A stretch of DNA of 64,000 nucleotides from Telmatactis stephensoni. Its lineage: Eukaryota; Cnidaria; Anthozoa; Actiniaria; Isophelliidae. Location: positions 2,337,001-2,401,000 of the forward strand of contig JALIZF010001939.1 in the NCBI GenBank assembly GCA_029948255.1, read 5' to 3'. Under the pieces are notes generated by a model, which was not told where the DNA came from, did not search any database, and was given only the letters and a program-made list of their open reading frames with translations. Position 1 is the stretch's first letter, and every line of letters begins with the position of its first letter. The translations under genes were made by a program, and so were the position numbers. This document shows positions 22,501-33,581 of this stretch, one piece after another.

Positions 22501-24402
22501 TGAGGGAAAGAGGTAACAAGCTATCCCTGAGTTCCGAGACTTAAATAAGCATTAATCTTTATTTTTGAACTTAATATTTGCCATGATGTTTGAAAAAATC
22601 AGTCATTTTGAGAGCATTTCTAACAGGGTATATTTGGCTTTCAACCTGGAAATGACCGTTACTAGACATAATCAACAGATAATCAGACTGGAAAGCCTGT
22701 GGCAGCTGTGCTTGTGAAAGAGTGTTGCCCCGTGAAAGATTTTAGTTGCTTGTGGAAGACTTGTGTACTGTGAAACTTTGTTGTGTTCTGTGAGAGATTG
22801 TTGTGTTCCACGAAACTTTGTTGTGTTCAGTGAAAGATTGTTGTGTTCCACGAGACTTTATTGTGTTCTGTGAAAGATTGTTGTGTGCCATAAAACTTTG
22901 TTGTGTTTTCAAAGGAATTTTGCATTGCCTGTTTTCATGATAAATTTTGGAAGACTACAAGATGAGAAAAAGAGGATTAATGTTTTCAAAATAAAACGTT
23001 CGGCACTTAAATATTAAGATTATTCGCGAAAAAAAGATCAGTCTGCAAATCAGTGAAGTTTACATTTTGAAAGTCCAACAAAATTGAGCTGAGTTATGGT
23101 AAATCAAAGTGATCGGCAATATAAACGTTGGCGCGTTTGCCCCAATTCAAAATGACAGACGAAAGCGTGAAGTGGTTTATTTTGAAAGAGGTACTTGTTA
23201 GGCTTGTGAATGGATGGATAGATGCATGGATGCTTGGATGGATGGATAGAAGATGGCATGGATGGACGGACGGATGGATGCTTTTAGCTAACTGGTTGAT
23301 TAAACTTACCATGGTAGCCTCATTAACTGTATAATCAGTCCACTGAATACCATCATCACTGTACATCAAGCTGTATTTCGTGACGTACTGAATGAGAAAC
23401 TTAGCTCTTCCTTGTGTGGCCACTTTGACAATAGTCTTGGTAGAACCAAGATCAATTTGTAAATATTCTCCTGCTGCGGCCTTTTTAGACCTCCATCCTC
23501 CATTGCCAAGGATCCTTTTTAGTCTTGCAAATGAGGGGAGCATAGTAGAGTTCCAGGTAGATGAAGCAGTGATTTGTCTGTCGTAAATCCTACCGTCCTC
23601 CATACCAAAGGACGTGGAGCAATCTGTGATTATAAATTATACTTCAAGTCTAGCTTAAAGAAAGACACGGAACCCTAAAAATATAAACCCATTTTTTATA
23701 TGAAATTCCTCGTGCAACTGGTCACATGTTCCTATGCATTAAATCGCCAGAAAACCTGCTATACATTTGTAATCTAACTACCAAAAATTTAGGTCTTTGT
23801 AAATCAGCATCTACTAACCTAATTCACAATGTTTTCCAGGAAATAGTGTCGAGCATTTGCAGGTGTACGTGTCGTTGGTGTAGAGTGGAATACAAATTCC
23901 TTTGTTCTTGCACGGCTTGAAGAAACATTTGGTCTTGATTTCAAGAAAAAAGGAAGACAGAAACGTTTTTACTTTGGCAAAATAAATCTATGAAAACAAT
24001 TACTCTTGTTAAAACGTTTTATCGTACCTCGATAGCAAAGTGATGATAGTTTTTGTTCTTTGTCAGATTGGTTGGGTTTCTAAACATGTCTGTCGCAAGT
24101 AACTCACATGTGTACTGTTTCTTGGAACTAAATGACTTGGCAAAGTTAAGTGAGACACATTTCAGATCTGCCACACAACTCAATAGGCAATCTTTTTGCG
24201 TCTCGACATGTACGACTTTGATGGGTGCAACGCCTAGATACAAATTTTGAAGTTGAACAAACTTGGCGAAGTGAAGGCCGCGTTTTGTATCGTGCATCAA
24301 GGACTTGTTGGCTGCATTGTACTTGATAACATCAGTGTTTTCACATTTGATAGAAATAACAAAGCAAGAAAATATCAAAATCCAGCAGATTAGAATTGCC
24401 AT
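19596..24402 (-). CDS. Secreted PAN-EGF-F5/8C (discoidin) protein
   Basis: Four exons (24028-24402, 23819-23933, 23310-23623, 19596-19736) join to about 314 residues. Order: signal peptide 1-20 ([20 protein letters not shown]); PAN/apple domain about 30-125 with [11 protein letters not shown] and CELL; an EGF-like domain about 126-163 with six cysteines ([25 protein letters not shown]); one F5/8 type C domain about 165-313 starting [13 protein letters not shown] and ending RVELYGCP. Such proteins are common in corals and bind matrix, glycans or phospholipid; the exact ligand is unknown. The phase-0 junction into the last exon needs the acceptor TTTAAG at 19737, not the CAG eight bases on. Intron 3 is 3.57 kb and carries a GGAT array and a candidate transposon. 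Start: ATG 24402, directly before the signal peptide; an in-frame ATG 18 codons upstream is less likely. Confidence 0.9.
19796..20320 (+). repeat. (GGAT)n microsatellite array, about 520 bp
   Basis: Runs of GGAT with interspersed GGGAT variants fill the segment. A small related patch lies at about 23208-23280, on the far side of the same intron. All three forward frames stay open only because of the repeat. Confidence 0.97.
20775..20990. repeat. Degenerate relative of the GTTGCGCGCAAC MITE family
   Basis: Contains TGTTGCGCGCAACA, CTTCTGTAGCTGTTGCGC and GGTCGGACACACGCACGATG, words shared with the 10911-11184 element, but the termini are eroded and no flanking TTA pair can be assigned. Confidence 0.5.
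21855..21971. repeat. Short inverted-repeat element
   Basis: CCCACACCATAGAAA at the left is mirrored by TTTCCTATGGTGTGGG at the right, about 117 bp overall. No coding content. Confidence 0.6.
21988..22350. repeat. CGACGCAAGA minisatellite inside a TIR-like frame
   Basis: A roughly 10-bp unit (CGACGCAAGA with variants) is repeated from about 22006 to 22290. It starts after GCCTGGTTCACGCTAACGAC and ends before GCTAGCGTTTATGCTTGCGT, which resembles an inverted end. A solo end of this family (GCTTATGCTTGCGTCGCTAG...AACCAGGC) lies at about 36615-36655. Confidence 0.65.
22770..22912 (+). repeat. Diverged tandem repeat, about 40 bp (20-bp half units)
   Basis: Alternating words AAACTTTGTTGTGTTC and GAAAGATTGTTGTGTTC recur about every 20 bp. 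It lies in intron 3 of the PAN-EGF-F5/8C gene. Confidence 0.7.
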
Positions 24403-25074
24403 ATCACCGAAGTATCTTGGACTGATTTTGATCGAAGAATGAGCTGCAATATTCAAACGTAATGAGTAATATTATTAATAATTCATGCAGGAGCTGTTTG
24501 GTTTTAGGAGAGTTTCATGACTCATGCCCCAGCAGGGAGTTATTCAGACTCAAGAAGGATTGGAAGGTGCAAAGCTATTTTGGGGGTTGGAAATTTTGAA
24601 ATTTGATTTTTTGAAGATGTGAATATACTTGAGAGGACGATATTTTGGGATATCAAGGCCTTGTTTGGGCTTATTGTCTATACCTATATCTGATACAAAC
24701 TTCTTTATTGCCTTCATTCAGTAATGAGGAAGAATACGAGACTTAGTCGACTTGAGTGATTGTTTATCATGATCATATGCAAATCTGCAGGGCAATGCTA
24801 AGTTTGCCTGTTTCAAAACCAATTTACATCAATAATTTAACATATTTTTCGTCAAGACCTTAATTGAAATGTTGTATGTCACAGGGTTTTTCAAATAATA
24901 ATTCATACTTATATCTTTATCCTGGTGTGTGAAGGAATGGGCTTCCTGTGTGTAAGTACGTCACGCATGCGTACAAGCGAGTCGGATTTAGAGCACGTGG
25001 TTTTCCATAGTTAAAATGTATTGTCAATTAACAGCCTTGTTAATAAAATATAAATAAAGACTCCAAGATGCGTA

Positions 25075-25198
25075 ACTCCTATATATGAGAGGGCGGGAAT
25101 GCTCGTCGGAAATTTCGAAAATGACCCCTATTATTGCTAAAAGATACCCGAGTCTTGTCCAGGTAGGAGTGGCAATAATTGATTTCTACCCCTAAAAG
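25075..25198. repeat. Interspersed repeat, copy C
   Basis: Shares AACTCCTATATATGAGAGGG, AAATTTCGAAAATGACCCCT and AATTGATTTCTACCCCTAAA with the copies after the two collagen-TLDc genes. This copy is not next to such a gene, so the unit is a dispersed repeat. Confidence 0.7.
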
Positions 25199-25459
25199 AA
25201 TTTCCTGGGAAAAGGCCTTTTAAAACAATATTGTTAAATCAAATTAAAAAAATAAAAAATAAAAAACCAGCACAATGGTTAATTGGAATATCAATGGTTG
25301 CATTGATGGACGGATGGAATTAGTAGGAAAGGGAACGCACGACCCTTTTAGTGCATTAGTGCGCCGTGCACAACCTAGTTGGACCACTCCTCCCTCTATT
25401 GAACCTCTATAGGACCCAGCGCCAAAGCTTGGCTAATAAAGCCTCTGCAGAACCCCTAT

Positions 25460-25582
25460 AGGCTCCCTGTTAAGTCTTGCATTCCAGGGTAGCGTACCAT
25501 TTTTCCAGAATGAGGAAGCACTGATTTCACTGTCACTAATCCTATCATCTTCCATAACACAAGGACGTGGAGCAATTTGTGG
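25460..25582 (-). pseudogene. Decayed F5/8C (discoidin) exon fragment
   Basis: The minus strand reads like the start of exon 3 of the neighbouring PAN-EGF-F5/8C gene (ATTGCTCCACGTCCTT, then a GGAAGATGATAGGATTAGTG stretch, encoding MEDDRISDSEISASSFW in one frame). The splice acceptor is AA instead of AG, one base is inserted after CGTCCTT, and the homology stops after about 40 codons. It is a relic of a duplicated gene. Confidence 0.75.
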
Positions 25583-25855
25583 TAGGAAACTAAACTGTAA
25601 GTTAATCTTTCTGGTCTAGTCTTATACTTGACAAGTACAACTACGTATTCGATGTGTTAACGCTATGTTGTAATATATAAAATGGTTCAGAGGTCCTGGT
25701 TCATAGGTAGACACTTACACGCTACTGCAGTTTTACTATTGCACGCGTAATTAAGGTGGCTCATCAGCGAATTCCAGGCGCATTCGGCCTCGACAAATGT
25801 TTGATGAAAAGTGACAAAAACTTTTAAGTTTGCTGAAAATTTATTTTCAAAATTA

Positions 25856-25990
25856 GGTCAAACCGCTACACACGGAGCTTGCTCCCGCAACACAAACTTT
25901 TGTTGCGCAACAAGTTATTTTCTGCGAGAAATCGTTGGTACACACGATGGAGCGTTTTGCGGGAGCATGCTCCCTCACGTGTACCGGCCT
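25856..25990. mobile_element. 135-bp hairpin MITE with TTA flanks
   Basis: TTA at 25853-25855 and 25991-25993. The ends share (inverted) ACACACGGAGCTTGCTCCCG and ACACGTGAGGGAGCATGCTC. End structure and flanks fit the Harbinger type, as for 10911-11184. Confidence 0.65.
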
Positions 25991-26613
25991 TTATGGGTCT
26001 AGCGATGATCTTCTCTTTACGGAATGAATTTATAATTCATTTTAAAAGCGTCTTATTGGAGTTCCTGTGAAACGTTATATTTTTTCTTCTTAAAAACGTA
26101 AGAGCTGTTTCATGAGTGCATATGTACAACAGATGCTCTATTGAATTGCTATATGATTTGTACAAATTTTCCACAAAAATAAATATGAGTATCCTTTGCA
26201 GGCATTTTGAGTCTCATCAAGCAACACTTTAGTGGTAATAGACCTCTCTACTGCTGTATGCAAATTGCTTATTTTAGACCACGTGACATTGCCTTGAGAG
26301 AATTCTTCTTTTTTGATGAACATATGAAAAATTCAACTCACAATAGACGTATAACATGGTCTAAAATGAGCAACAAAAGTAAAGAGGTCTATTACAATGA
26401 TTATCAAACAAAGTATTGTGTGGTAAGATCATTTCATCCCAAAGTATTGATGACACAATCTTAGAAAGCATAGTGACATGATCACGTTGAGATCATTTTG
26501 TCATAAAATCAATGCCTGGCAATACTGTTGCCGGTGTTTCACCTGCAAGATAACCCACAAAATAATTATCTATCCTAAAAGCTAGTCATAAATTAAAATG
26601 ACATTGGAATTTA

Positions 26614-26883
26614 CAGTGCTACACTTCGAACTGCTGCCACTACCACAAAGTTTTTGATTACTTTTTGACATCTTTGAATATTACTAATTAGATATCGGCG
26701 CTTCATTTTGATGTCTCGATAGGCAGAGTTTGTACATCAACGTAATAATGTTTGGTGTACAAACTCCGCCTATCAAGACATCATAGGCAAGTGCCGATAT
26801 CAAATTGGTTAGGGGTATTCAAAGTTGTCAAAAAAATGTCAAAATCTTTGTGGTAGTGGCAACAGTTCAAAGCGTAGCACTAT
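26614..26883. mobile_element. 270-bp palindromic MITE
   Basis: The two halves are inverted copies along most of the length (CAGTGCTAC...CTGCCACTACCACAAAG at the left, CTTTGTGGTAGTGGCAACAG...GTAGCACTA at the right), and the centre pairs too (GGCAGAGTTTGTACA with TGTACAAACTCCGCC). TA at both borders would fit a mariner-like element. Confidence 0.8.
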
Positions 26884-27194
26884 AATACAGGAAGACTGAT
26901 ATTAATCTAATCAATCTGGTTAATACTAGTACTATTTACAACCAGTTTTTCTTATTTCTATAACCACTTTTTGATGTAGCTTAAAAAGTCATGACCCATA
27001 TCTGCTAATAAACTACCCCACCCCTCCCGTATCTGCAAATACACCACCCCAGCCACCCCTCCCATATTGTCTAACACACCACCTCTTATCTGCCACTGCT
27101 AATTGATGACTAGTCACTTCTAACTAAAATACTATGAATTCATAGTAGTAATTTTATAAATTATATTGGCTAAAATCTATTATCTATCATTAAT

Positions 27195-30100
27195 TTATTT
27201 TTCGGTGTAAGGCGGTGGAGGCGGTGCTGCTTCTACTTCTGAGTATGATGGCAAATATGGAAATTTCATTGTTTGGTAAGGCGGGGGTGGGGGTGGAGGT
27301 GGTAATGGTGGTGGTGGTGGTCGCTGCACATGTACAATTGGTACAGACGTTTGTACAGTTCGTGTTAAGTTTAAAGGTACTCTTTCTCTTGATTGTTCAG
27401 TTTGATTGACATGTAGAGAAGGTCTCTCGATTCTGTATCTGTCTCGAGATCTTCGGCGTCTGTCAGTTGAATTATAGGGACTGTGTTGTCTTTGACTTCT
27501 ACTAGACGTTCCCTGCAAAGCAAAAGAAAGTCTCTAAGGAGATTACCCTGCAAGCAGAGCCTCCCTTTACCTCCTCCTCAACCTCGTTCCTTGGAGAGAG
27601 AGAAGGAAAGTCTCCCTTCCTTCTCTCTCTCTCCGAGGAACAAGGTTGAGGAGGAGGTAAAGGGAGGCTCTGCTCGCAGGGTATAAGGAGATCTTCAAAG
27701 GCACTAAGAATATTATAACATTTTATCAAATTCATTAATAATTCATAAGGAAACACCATAGAAATCATTACTGTAACATAGATCTTTATCAGATAAATAT
27801 TTTTTTTGATTTGCATTAACTTAAACTTGAAGCAATATAAAGAACTTGAGGGCGTGCTATACTAGGTCTTCGTCTTTGGCCCAGATCTTAAAACACTGAT
27901 ATAACATGACCTCCTGTTCTTTATTTATTACTAAAAATACCTGTAGACTAAAGATGACGAAATGAATGTGTACACGATTGAAATGTTCTGAAAAATCTGA
28001 GCCCCCAGTGGGAATCAAACCCATGGCACTCCAATTACTGGTTGGATGCTCTAACCACTGAGCTATGGGTGACTGAGCATTTCAATCATGCACATCATTT
28101 CATTCATTTCATTGGGTGCTTTGCTGGTTCACTAAAGATGAAGAAATATAAAATACAATGGTATCTCTATTAAGTGGACACTCTTTATTAAGTGGACCTC
28201 TTATTAACAAAACCCTTCATCAAGTGGGCACTAGCTCAGGTCTTGGCAAAAATTGCTTTGCATATTTGCTGTAAATTGAACCTCTACTTAGTGGAGACCT
28301 CTATTAAAGGGGCACCAGACAAGGTATCCACTTAATAGAGGTACTGCTATATTTAGATCTATGTGAGTTACCCTGTGACTTGGAGTGCGGCGACCTGATC
28401 TTCCTTGTAAACGTTCTTCACTATGACTTGACAAATCATATGTAGCACCTAATTCTAACACAGAAGGCTGCCTAGGCTGCAGAAACAAAACCATTCAAAC
28501 AATTCAAGATCATAAATCTAGTGTCCTTTACAGATTCTTGGGGTCATCAGTCTCTCCCCAAAAATAGTTAACTAACTACAGTAATGAACATTCCTTTATT
28601 TAAGCAAGCGATACATGCTGAAATTTTTTCTCACACTGGCAATGCAATTTTAGATTTTGTTGCAGAGAACTATTGCAGTGCCTGTCATCACTTTGTAACA
28701 TTACGTAAGAGCGTGCAATGTTTCAAATGTTAGAGAGAAAAGTTCAAGCTTTCACTCCATTTTCACAGTCATACGAAAGCTGCTTTATTTTTAGGAGCAA
28801 GGATGGCACAGTTGGTTGGTGCGCAGCCTTCGGTGCGAGAGGTCCCGAGTTTGTCATTCCCAGCCAGACCTCACATCCTTGTTTCGACTTCTTTCCAATC
28901 TGTGTAGTTTTAATTAGCTTTAAATACCCTTAAAACGGAGCACTGATGAAGAGAGGGGGTAGAATGAACACACTGTGAACCTCAAGTTTGTCAGTTGAAT
29001 TACTGTTATGAGTTATCAAGAAGAAACTCACCTCTCTAGGCGGTGTTCTTTTAACACAATTACAACTATACATAATGGTAGCTTTAAAACACACGTATAT
29101 GGCTTTCATACTGACGACAAAATTGATTGCTGTTAAAGCTAGGAAAGAACCATATGATAGATTCCATGCTACAGTCTCTTGTCCATTTATAAGTATAGGT
29201 AATATCCACCAAAATACTATGACAGATCCTCCAACACATAACGCAGAGAACATCATGAAAAAGAATATCTGAGAAAGAAAATGGAAAAATTGATTTTATC
29301 ATATGACCTGCAGTGCCCTGCTTGCTTTCTCTAATAAAACCTTCAGAAAAGATGAGGTGGCTGGGGCTGGAGACCTTTGTGCGAACAGGCTGGAGAAAAA
29401 TACATCTAGCCCTGCTCATTTCCATGTACAATGTATATATATTATTTATATTTTTTACAGGGTCTTAAACAACACCAACAATAACAACAAACAAAAACAA
29501 GTCATATGAGAGGAGCAAGGATGGCACAGTTGGTTAGTGTGTGGCCTTTGGTGCAAGAGGTCCAGAGTCCAATCCTCGGATCTCACATCCTTGTTTCAAC
29601 TTCTTTCCTTTCTGTGTAGCTTTAAGTAGCTTTAAATACCCTTAAAACAGAGCACTGATGGAGACAGGGGAGTAAAATGAGCGCACCATTGGCCTCAAGT
29701 TTATCAGTTACTCAAATTACTGTCACAAGTTATCCACATAAAATATTGTCGCTTTACTTTACTTTACTTTACTTTATGATAAAATGCTTATTGACTGAGC
29801 TAGGTTGGGCCAGACGGGAAAATATTTGGTTCTTGGTCATGCCATATGGACTGAGCACCACTTGGTCCATATGACATGATCTCATATCATAATATTTGTC
29901 TGTCTGGCTCTCACTCAGTCAATAAGTACATAGTACAAAAAGACAGCACACAGATCTATGTATGGTACATCTATAATCACCTTCCTTTTCCACCTTTTCC
30001 CAATGAAACATGATTTCACGCCAATGAAATCTTGTTTCATTGAGAAAAGTTGGAAAATGGAAGGTTGATGGGAGAGGTTAGAAGGGAGAAATATAGGATA

Positions 30101-32383
30101 GCATTTACATGTAATGGTTAAAGAGGATGGGGGATCAAGGGGTGGGGGACAAAGAGGGTTGCATATTAGAATGCACATTTTACACAAAGCAAGTAAAGCT
30201 TGTTTTTACAAATGATGGAAGCAGAAGCAGAAGCAACAATATGCAGAGTCAGTGTTGAATTTCTCACCTATAGGAGTGAAAAAAAGACATTATGAACAGT
30301 GCATCATTTAGTCTGCATAAATTATGTTGCTTTGGCTTCTGCTTCCATTGCTCATTAAAAAACTGGGCTTTATAGTTTACAAAAGGTTTGACGGAGATAG
30401 TCTCCAGTATAGAGCAGACACACCCCATGAATAGACATTAGTCAGAGCAATTTTATCCTATGACAGGAATAATGACACATCACTGTTTGTTACAGCAGGA
30501 ATTACAAATGTTCTGATAGACATCATGATATCATGGACATGGTCACAGGAAAACTGCACTAACACTGAACAGCTGTTTGTCCTGACAAACTCTACATTTT
30601 AAATCCCCCATAAATAGACACCTCCCAACAGTCCATTCCTGGTTCTGTGAGGGGTTGCTTATGAGAGATTCAACTGTACTGGGGATAGAGTCAATCTCAT
30701 ATAACACTGAAAATGGCATGGTCACTTTATGGTATGATTACGGCAGAATTTCTGAATGTTCTTATATGACATTACAGCACTGGTCAACATGGTCACAGTA
30801 TGGCACAGTAAGTTTCCCACTCATACAAAAACTGCTCATTCTTGTTTGAATTACAGTAAGACTCCATAATACTTACAATACATTTTCTTGGATTTTTATA
30901 ACTCAAAATACCCAGTGCACCAGTAATTACAAACTAATAAAAATAAAATAACCTAATTAGTACACAGATACTAATCATACACAACCAATATTTAACTTGA
31001 TGTCATTTATAATTTACAGAGTTAAAGATACACATCGTAAATTCTGTAAAGGATGCAGTTATAAACTGTTCTTCATGTTATATACAAAAGAAACAAGATG
31101 CTTCAGTGTAACATTGCCATCTGTGTTGAAAGTTGGTAGATAACTGCTGTTGGCATCAATTTTTTGTAGAGTGCTGTGCGTGAGAAATGTGACCTGAACT
31201 AGTTTACACACTAATGTCAGCTCATGTAAACTAAATCTTTATGTACAAAAAGTTGCCCATCACTGTATAGCAACATTTACCCTGGGTTTACCATGCATAC
31301 AATTCCATCACGGAATATGAGATATCTATATCAAGTCATACTTGCCCTTAAGTACAATCAACAAAAGTTATTGGTTTTGGTTGATTGATATATTCAGAAA
31401 TATTCTGTGTGACACTACAGATGTTCCCATCTGGCTTAAATGATCTCTGTTAAATTTTTCCTTGCAACATACATGTACATACATCTCTTCATATTGTCAA
31501 GATACTTTAGCTCTAAACAATTTATTTTGGTTAATTGTGAATACTTTTAAAGATTGGATTTAATGAGTTTAATATTGTCTTGTCACATCTATATCAATTG
31601 TGTAAAACAAACACGATAGCTTTGTTGAAATTTCAACATTATAATGTACACAATTGTTGATATAAAAACACTTTTAATTTTATCTTGTCACTTGATAAAT
31701 CTTTACGAAACAAACGCCTGCGAGCTAAAAGTTCCCTAGAACTTACGTCATGACTATTGAAAACTTTTTATCGTAAATATTTTTTGTGTTTTTTTCTGAG
31801 CAACCAAGTAAGTTACGTAGTAGTTTCGCCGGACAATAGGCATAACTAAATGCCATATATCACCGAAAACGAACGGCTGTACAATTCACAAATTATTGAT
31901 TTAATTTTGCATAGGGTGATAACGATCTTTGAGAAGGGTTTCGATGAAAAATAGCTCAATAATTCACAGGGGTATCAATTAAACTCCACGAGTTTTAGCG
32001 CGTCGTTTTGAGATGCAGCTGCGAGCACATACCACGAATTTCAAAGTTGAATATACGAGTTGAAAATAAAATAAACGAGCTTAGACAAACCCCATAGCTA
32101 CATAATCTATAATTCTTCGTCTTAATAATAAGAAAGCATCGTAAACGATACAGTTTGATGAAGAACTTAGAGAATTTCTTGTCCAACAAACTGTCATGTC
32201 AGTCATTGTACTTACAAGAATTCCCGCCCAAACAGGTAATCCTTTAGGTTTGAACTCTGTGATAACTCTATGGTCATCATTTCTTGTACTGAATGCTCCT
32301 ACAGCTATACTAACCAATCCACATATTATATCAACGATTCCAATGCGAAGACCAGTCTTCACTGAATAATAAACATCCGCCAT
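27195..32383 (-). CDS. CD20/MS4A-like four-pass membrane protein with PPPY tail
   Basis: Five exons, all phase 0: 32216-32383, 30877-30933, 29032-29268, 28372-28476 and 27195-27512, about 294 residues. Membrane segments at about 13-32 (IGIVDIICGLVSIAVGAF), 49-66 (LPVWAGIL then FVITGALGIL, across the small 57-bp exon), about 75-105 (IIFFFMMFSALCVGG... VIVFWW) and about 118-140 (SFLALTAINFVV). The WAGILFVITGALGI block is typical of CD20-like tetraspans. A cytosolic tail rich in Arg/Ser follows, then poly-Pro with two PPPY motifs (WW-domain ligands, as used by Nedd4-type ligases) near the end. The family is known for plasma or endosomal membrane roles; the specific function is unknown. Start: ATG 32383. 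The 57-bp exon is easily missed and is supported by phase and by the membrane segment it completes. Confidence 0.82.
27544..27683. mobile_element. 140-bp palindrome in an intron
   Basis: TACCCTGCAAGCAGAGCCTC at the left mirrors GAGGCTCTGCTCGCAGGGTA at the right. Purine/pyrimidine-rich arms fill the middle. The outer TA on both sides may be the target site. Confidence 0.75.
28006..28090 (-). repeat. tRNA-derived SINE head
   Basis: On the minus strand CATAGCTCAGTGGTTAGAGC (A box) is followed by GGGTTTGATTCCCACTGGG (B box) at tRNA spacing. No intact acceptor stem and no CCA-ready end are seen, so a SINE is preferred over a tRNA gene. Confidence 0.6.
28155..28351. mobile_element. pogo/Tigger-like MITE
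   Basis: Inverted ends with CTCTATTAAGTGGACA (left) and, inverted, CAGTACCTCTATTAAGTGGA (right); two further TTAAGTGGAC words lie inside. The CTC-ATTAAG-GGA terminal signature resembles Tigger/pogo ends. Intron of the CD20-like gene. Confidence 0.6.
28793..29010 (+). repeat. SINE family 1, copy 1
   Basis: It starts GGAGCAAGGATGGCACAGTT with an A box (GGCACAGTTGG) and a weak B box. The tail shares GTAGCTTTAA, AAATACCCTTAAAAC and GAGCACTGATG with the copy at 29511-29735. Same orientation, 0.7 kb apart, both inside or beside the CD20-like gene. Confidence 0.75.
29511..29735 (+). repeat. SINE family 1, copy 2
   Basis: Starts AGGAGCAAGGATGGCACAGT and runs parallel to 28793-29010 for about 220 bp with scattered substitutions. 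The two copies interrupt different introns of the CD20-like gene. Confidence 0.75.
29787..29926. mobile_element. 140-bp inverted-repeat MITE
   Basis: CTTATTGACTGAGCTAGGTT at the left, CTCACTCAGTCAATAAG at the right. Inner arms with CATATGGAC and GTCCATATG also pair. A TTTAC microsatellite precedes it. Confidence 0.75.
30214..30348. mobile_element. 135-bp inverted-repeat element
   Basis: ATGGAAGCAGAAGCAGAAGC and its inverted copy GGCTTCTGCTTCCAT border it, with further pairing of ATATGCAGA and TCTGCATAAAT. Confidence 0.65.
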
Positions 32384-33581
32384 GTTTGGACGGAACTGCT
32401 GTCTGTCAACATGGATTCGAGGCTTTGGGCATCACAACGAGGCTATGGTCTCAAAATTGAAATAAAATATTCACGCATCTTTGCTCTTTCTTTCTCTCTT
32501 TTCGCTTTCGTTTAGTATTATATGTAGACGGACGAAAATGATACATTTTCAGATTTATCCGGAGATGCAGCTGGGAGGACATGATGCTACTTGAGTCTCT
32601 TGTACACCTATTTGTCAGGATAGATGTAATTTTTTGTCATGGCTCTCCTTTTATTCTCATCTCATTCCGTTCGATGACTTTTCATTCTTAGACACGCTCA
32701 CATTCAAAGGATTTGTGGTCAATTTGGTTGAACGATAACAAAAAAAGCAAAATTAGATCAGAGCTAGGAAAAAAATCACGAATGTAATTGTGAAGTCAAT
32801 GTAGAAATATGCTTGCTATATATGGGTCTGGCATGCATAGTGGGTCTTTTTTGCTTCCTTTGTAACTGAACGCACATACCCTCATTGTCTTCATCTACAA
32901 GCCATTTTGGGAACCATGTTTGCAATGATGCCTTTAGATTTTTGGAAACTGGAGGGAGAGTAAGAAAGGGGAGTAGAGATGCAAAAACTCGATCATTAAC
33001 ACAAAATGGTAAATTATCTTTATTCCCTAATTTAATAAGAGGTGATACAACTCTTACATATTTTTCTTATAATTCACCGTAACAGACTACCCGTTCGGCA
33101 ATCTTGTTTAGTTACAATGTGCAAGATAATTCATTTCAAATCTCCCTATTCCAGGCTTCCTAAACCTCTCCCAGCTTCAGTTTTCGTAGTTTCCTTCGCG
33201 TCCCTTTTAAGACTCGTCAAGCAATGTTCTCGTTTCACAGCCAAAAACAAAAGCTGTATCATTGTATTTTACCAAGTTTTAAGTGCCTGAGCGGGAGATC
33301 ATTTCTCCAGCGCGCTTTTATCCCAATTTATTTAGATACTATCATTTAATATGTCGAGGGCGAGCTTCTGTGAAGAGAAAGAGGGTGTATATATCGGGGG
33401 GGGGGGGGGGGGAATCAAGGAGGTAGTAATGTACCGCCTAAAAAATTCGATCTCTTTCCATAAATATTTCTTATTACTAGTCAATCAACTGGAAACCTAC
33501 AGGTGTCTCCTGACCGTACTCTTCCCTGTCCATATTCAATGACCGATCACATATAATTGATTTATAATTATAATTTCAATT
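32384..33581. other. Intergenic region between the CD20-like gene and OSBPL1A
   Basis: It must contain the promoter of the minus-strand CD20-like gene (just above 32383) and the 3' UTR of OSBPL1A (just below 33582). A poly-G run lies at about 33396-33412. No gene or clear core promoter motif is seen. Confidence 0.6.

Larger units (their letters stand above)
20414..23172. mobile_element. 2.76-kb segment bounded by 45-bp inverted repeats
   Basis: The left end 20414-20458 (CTTCACGCTTTCATCCGCCA...) recurs inverted at 23128-23172 with 3 mismatches in 45. No clear target duplication is seen and no transposase frame is present inside. It may be a composite or non-autonomous DNA transposon within the F5/8C gene intron. 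Confidence 0.5.
24457..27194. other. Intergenic region with repeats and a broken discoidin exon
   Basis: Between two minus-strand genes. It contains an interspersed repeat copy (25075-25198), a decayed F5/8C exon (25460-25582), a TTA-flanked MITE (25856-25990) and a 270-bp palindromic element (26614-26883). No intact gene is seen. Confidence 0.6.

Noticed and set aside
28006..28090. Possible functional tRNA gene on the minus strand
   Set aside because: The B box deviates from consensus and the arms do not close into a clover leaf; fits a SINE head.
30655..30849. Plus-strand frame with a TW/W-rich stretch resembling a thrombospondin repeat
   Set aside because: Lacks cysteines and splice partners; lies in an intron of the minus-strand CD20-like gene.
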